Program-made: the position numbers and the translations under genes
In this document: piece after piece, positions 29,091 to 30,379 of the stretch
Position numbering within the stretch: position 1 is the stretch's first letter
Layout: every line of letters starts with the position of its first letter
Notes under the pieces: generated by a model
What the model was told of the DNA's origin: nothing
The model's input: the letters and a program-made list of their open reading frames with translations, nothing else
Database searches by the model: none
NCBI GenBank assembly: GCA_018398765.1
Contig: JAHBMJ010000023.1
Location: 6,142 to 36,520 of the forward strand
Direction: 5' to 3'
DNA: 30,379 nucleotides
Source of the DNA: Chromera velia
Lineage: Eukaryota > Sar > Chromeraceae

Positions 29091-29549
29091 CGCATGCCGG
29101 GGGCGAGTGGGATGTTTTTTGCCCTCCTAAAGCGGCGTATTTCCGCAAAAAACTCGTTATCATAATTGGTAAGGAGTTAGAAGCTGAAACTTTATGTAAG
29201 AAGACGTTGTAACGATAGTCTAAAAAAGAACTATAGAACAGATTTTTTATATCATTTCTAGAAACATAGGCTATCATACAATTTTTTTGATTTTTAAGCC
29301 ATTTTTTAACGGTTTTGAACAGTAAAAAAAACGGTATGAAACTTACAAAATTTGTATGGCAGCCTATAATTCTAGAAATGATATAAAAAATCTGTTTTAT
29401 AGTTCTTTTTCTATTGTTACAACGTCTTCTTACACAAAGTTTCAGCTTCTAACTCCTTACCAATTATGAGAACGAGTTTTTTGCGGAAAAGCGCCGGTCT
29501 GCTATGTAGAGAGGGGGGTAAAAAGCACCTTACTTGCCCCCGGCATGCG
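29091..29549. mobile_element. 459-bp foldback element with about 190-bp inverted arms
   Basis: Left arm 29091-29281 starts CGCATGCCGGGGGC and right arm 29350-29549 ends GCCCCCGGCATGCG. Between the arms, matching blocks include TTATATCATTTCTAGAAA, AACGTCTTCTTAC and AGCTTCTAACTCCTTACCAA. The loop is about 68 bp, T/A-rich, with no open frame. The structure is MITE-like or foldback. It lies inside AT-rich DNA carrying the TGATAATCATTAT motif on both sides. Confidence 0.85.
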
Positions 29550-30153
29550 ATTATCAACTTAAGTAATGAGTGAATAATCATTATTGCATTAACCTACTCA
29601 GGTTGGCGGGTTATGTTACTGTTTTTCCATAATCTACCATTTTAAACCTTCAGTTACTAAAACACTGTAACTCGGCGGCCTGACGGCCGCCTCATTACTA
29701 TTCTTTAGCGGTTACTGTTATGTGGACAGTGTAACCCACTGATGTATGTTATATTAAAAATTCTAATGAAAAAATAATTTTAAAAATATTAATATAAAAA
29801 TAGTCTAGCATTTATTTTAAAATTTATGTGAATTTTACTAAAAATTAAATACAAGAATTTAATTCTAAATATGTCTTAACTTCTGTTTATATTTGTTTAT
29901 ATACATTAAATTTTATTTATGATAGCGGTTACTAAGTCCCATGACAATGTCATTAGGAGCAGTGCCAGGTCCCACAACAATCATGTCACAACACATGTGA
30001 TATAGTTATTACAAGCAGTGCGCCAGGTCCTACGCAGTCCCTTGGAAGCAGGCTCACGCTCCGCTAGGAGCACACTCTCAGAGACTGAAGTGCTGCATGC
30101 ACGGAAATTTCGAACCCAATGGCAAACGTTGGTCGTTTGTTCGCTCGACGTCG
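29550..30153. other. AT-rich spacer
   Basis: This is AT-rich until about 29930. Then comes a more balanced stretch with TCCCACAACAATCATGTCACA and a TTCGAACCCAAT near 30110 that I checked for a tRNA T-arm without finding a cloverleaf. No gene is seen. Confidence 0.4.
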
Positions 30154-30154
30154 T

Positions 30155-30186
<32 letters not shown>

Positions 30187-30226
30187 TTTTTCTTTCTTTC
30201 TTTCTTTCTTTCTTTCTTTCATTCTC

Positions 30227-30257
<31 letters not shown>

Positions 30258-30379
30258 CAAAGAAACAAAGAAAGAAAGAAAGAAAGAAAGAAAGAAAAAA
30301 AGAAAGAAAGAAAGAAAGAAAGAAAGAAAAAGAGAGAGAGAGAGAGGGAAAGAAAGAAAGAAAGAAAGAAAGAAAGAAA
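30154..30379. repeat. TTTC repeat followed by GAAA/GA repeat, inverted simple repeat
   Basis: About 70 bp of TTTC units are followed by AGAGAG and then GAAA units to the window end, so the two halves can pair as a large hairpin. The repeat continues past the window. Confidence 0.95.

Noticed and set aside
29935-30125. Possible tRNA (TTCGAA-type T-arm)
   Set aside because: No acceptor stem, D-arm or anticodon arm can be folded around it.

Overview
This window reads as eukaryotic nuclear DNA, repeat-rich and probably from a protist. Its genes are broken by many GT-AG introns, it carries decayed non-LTR retrotransposons, foldback elements and long simple repeats, and it shows no bacterial operon structure. 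An Aurora-type kinase with a very long low-complexity tail would suit an alveolate such as a chromerid relative, but that placement is inference. The assembly has a 14-N gap inside a poly-G run.

Layout. 1-735: minus-strand LINE remnant. 735-3243: mostly non-coding, with a 33-bp tandem repeat, a possible two-exon minus-strand fragment and a 27-C run. 3244-12113: a 13-exon Aurora-like Ser/Thr kinase gene on the plus strand, complete in all catalytic motifs, with a His/Pro/Gln-rich tail holding a 127-residue internal duplication. Its introns carry a 91-bp triplication that copies its own splice acceptor and two related hairpin insertions. 12.2-12.9 kb: two LINE pieces in opposite orientations. 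14034-17496: a segment bounded by about 48-bp inverted repeats, holding a 230-bp palindrome and a 35-bp minisatellite. 18.2-18.8 kb: the zinc-knuckle end of another LINE, minus strand.

19.3-25.4 kb is the most unusual part: two convergent multi-exon genes of unknown family (19366-21492 plus; 25336-22181 minus). Four of their introns contain copies of one repeat that begins near GTACGC, ends at an AG acceptor and expands through a 35-bp minisatellite, as introner-type elements do. Both gene models give consistent splice phases and end in TGA, but they read through in-frame TAG/TAA codons. A short inverted homology that looks protein-coding (HDGxxRLYMYLxSRAAG) flanks the pair.

25.7-30.4 kb: two foldback elements, an 870-bp GGAA-type array, a 142-145-bp tandem array whose units encode a Cys/His-rich motif, AT-rich spacers, and a TTTC/GAAA inverted simple repeat at the window end. 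Only the kinase has a confident function. Splice sites were picked by eye from sequence and frame, with no transcript evidence.
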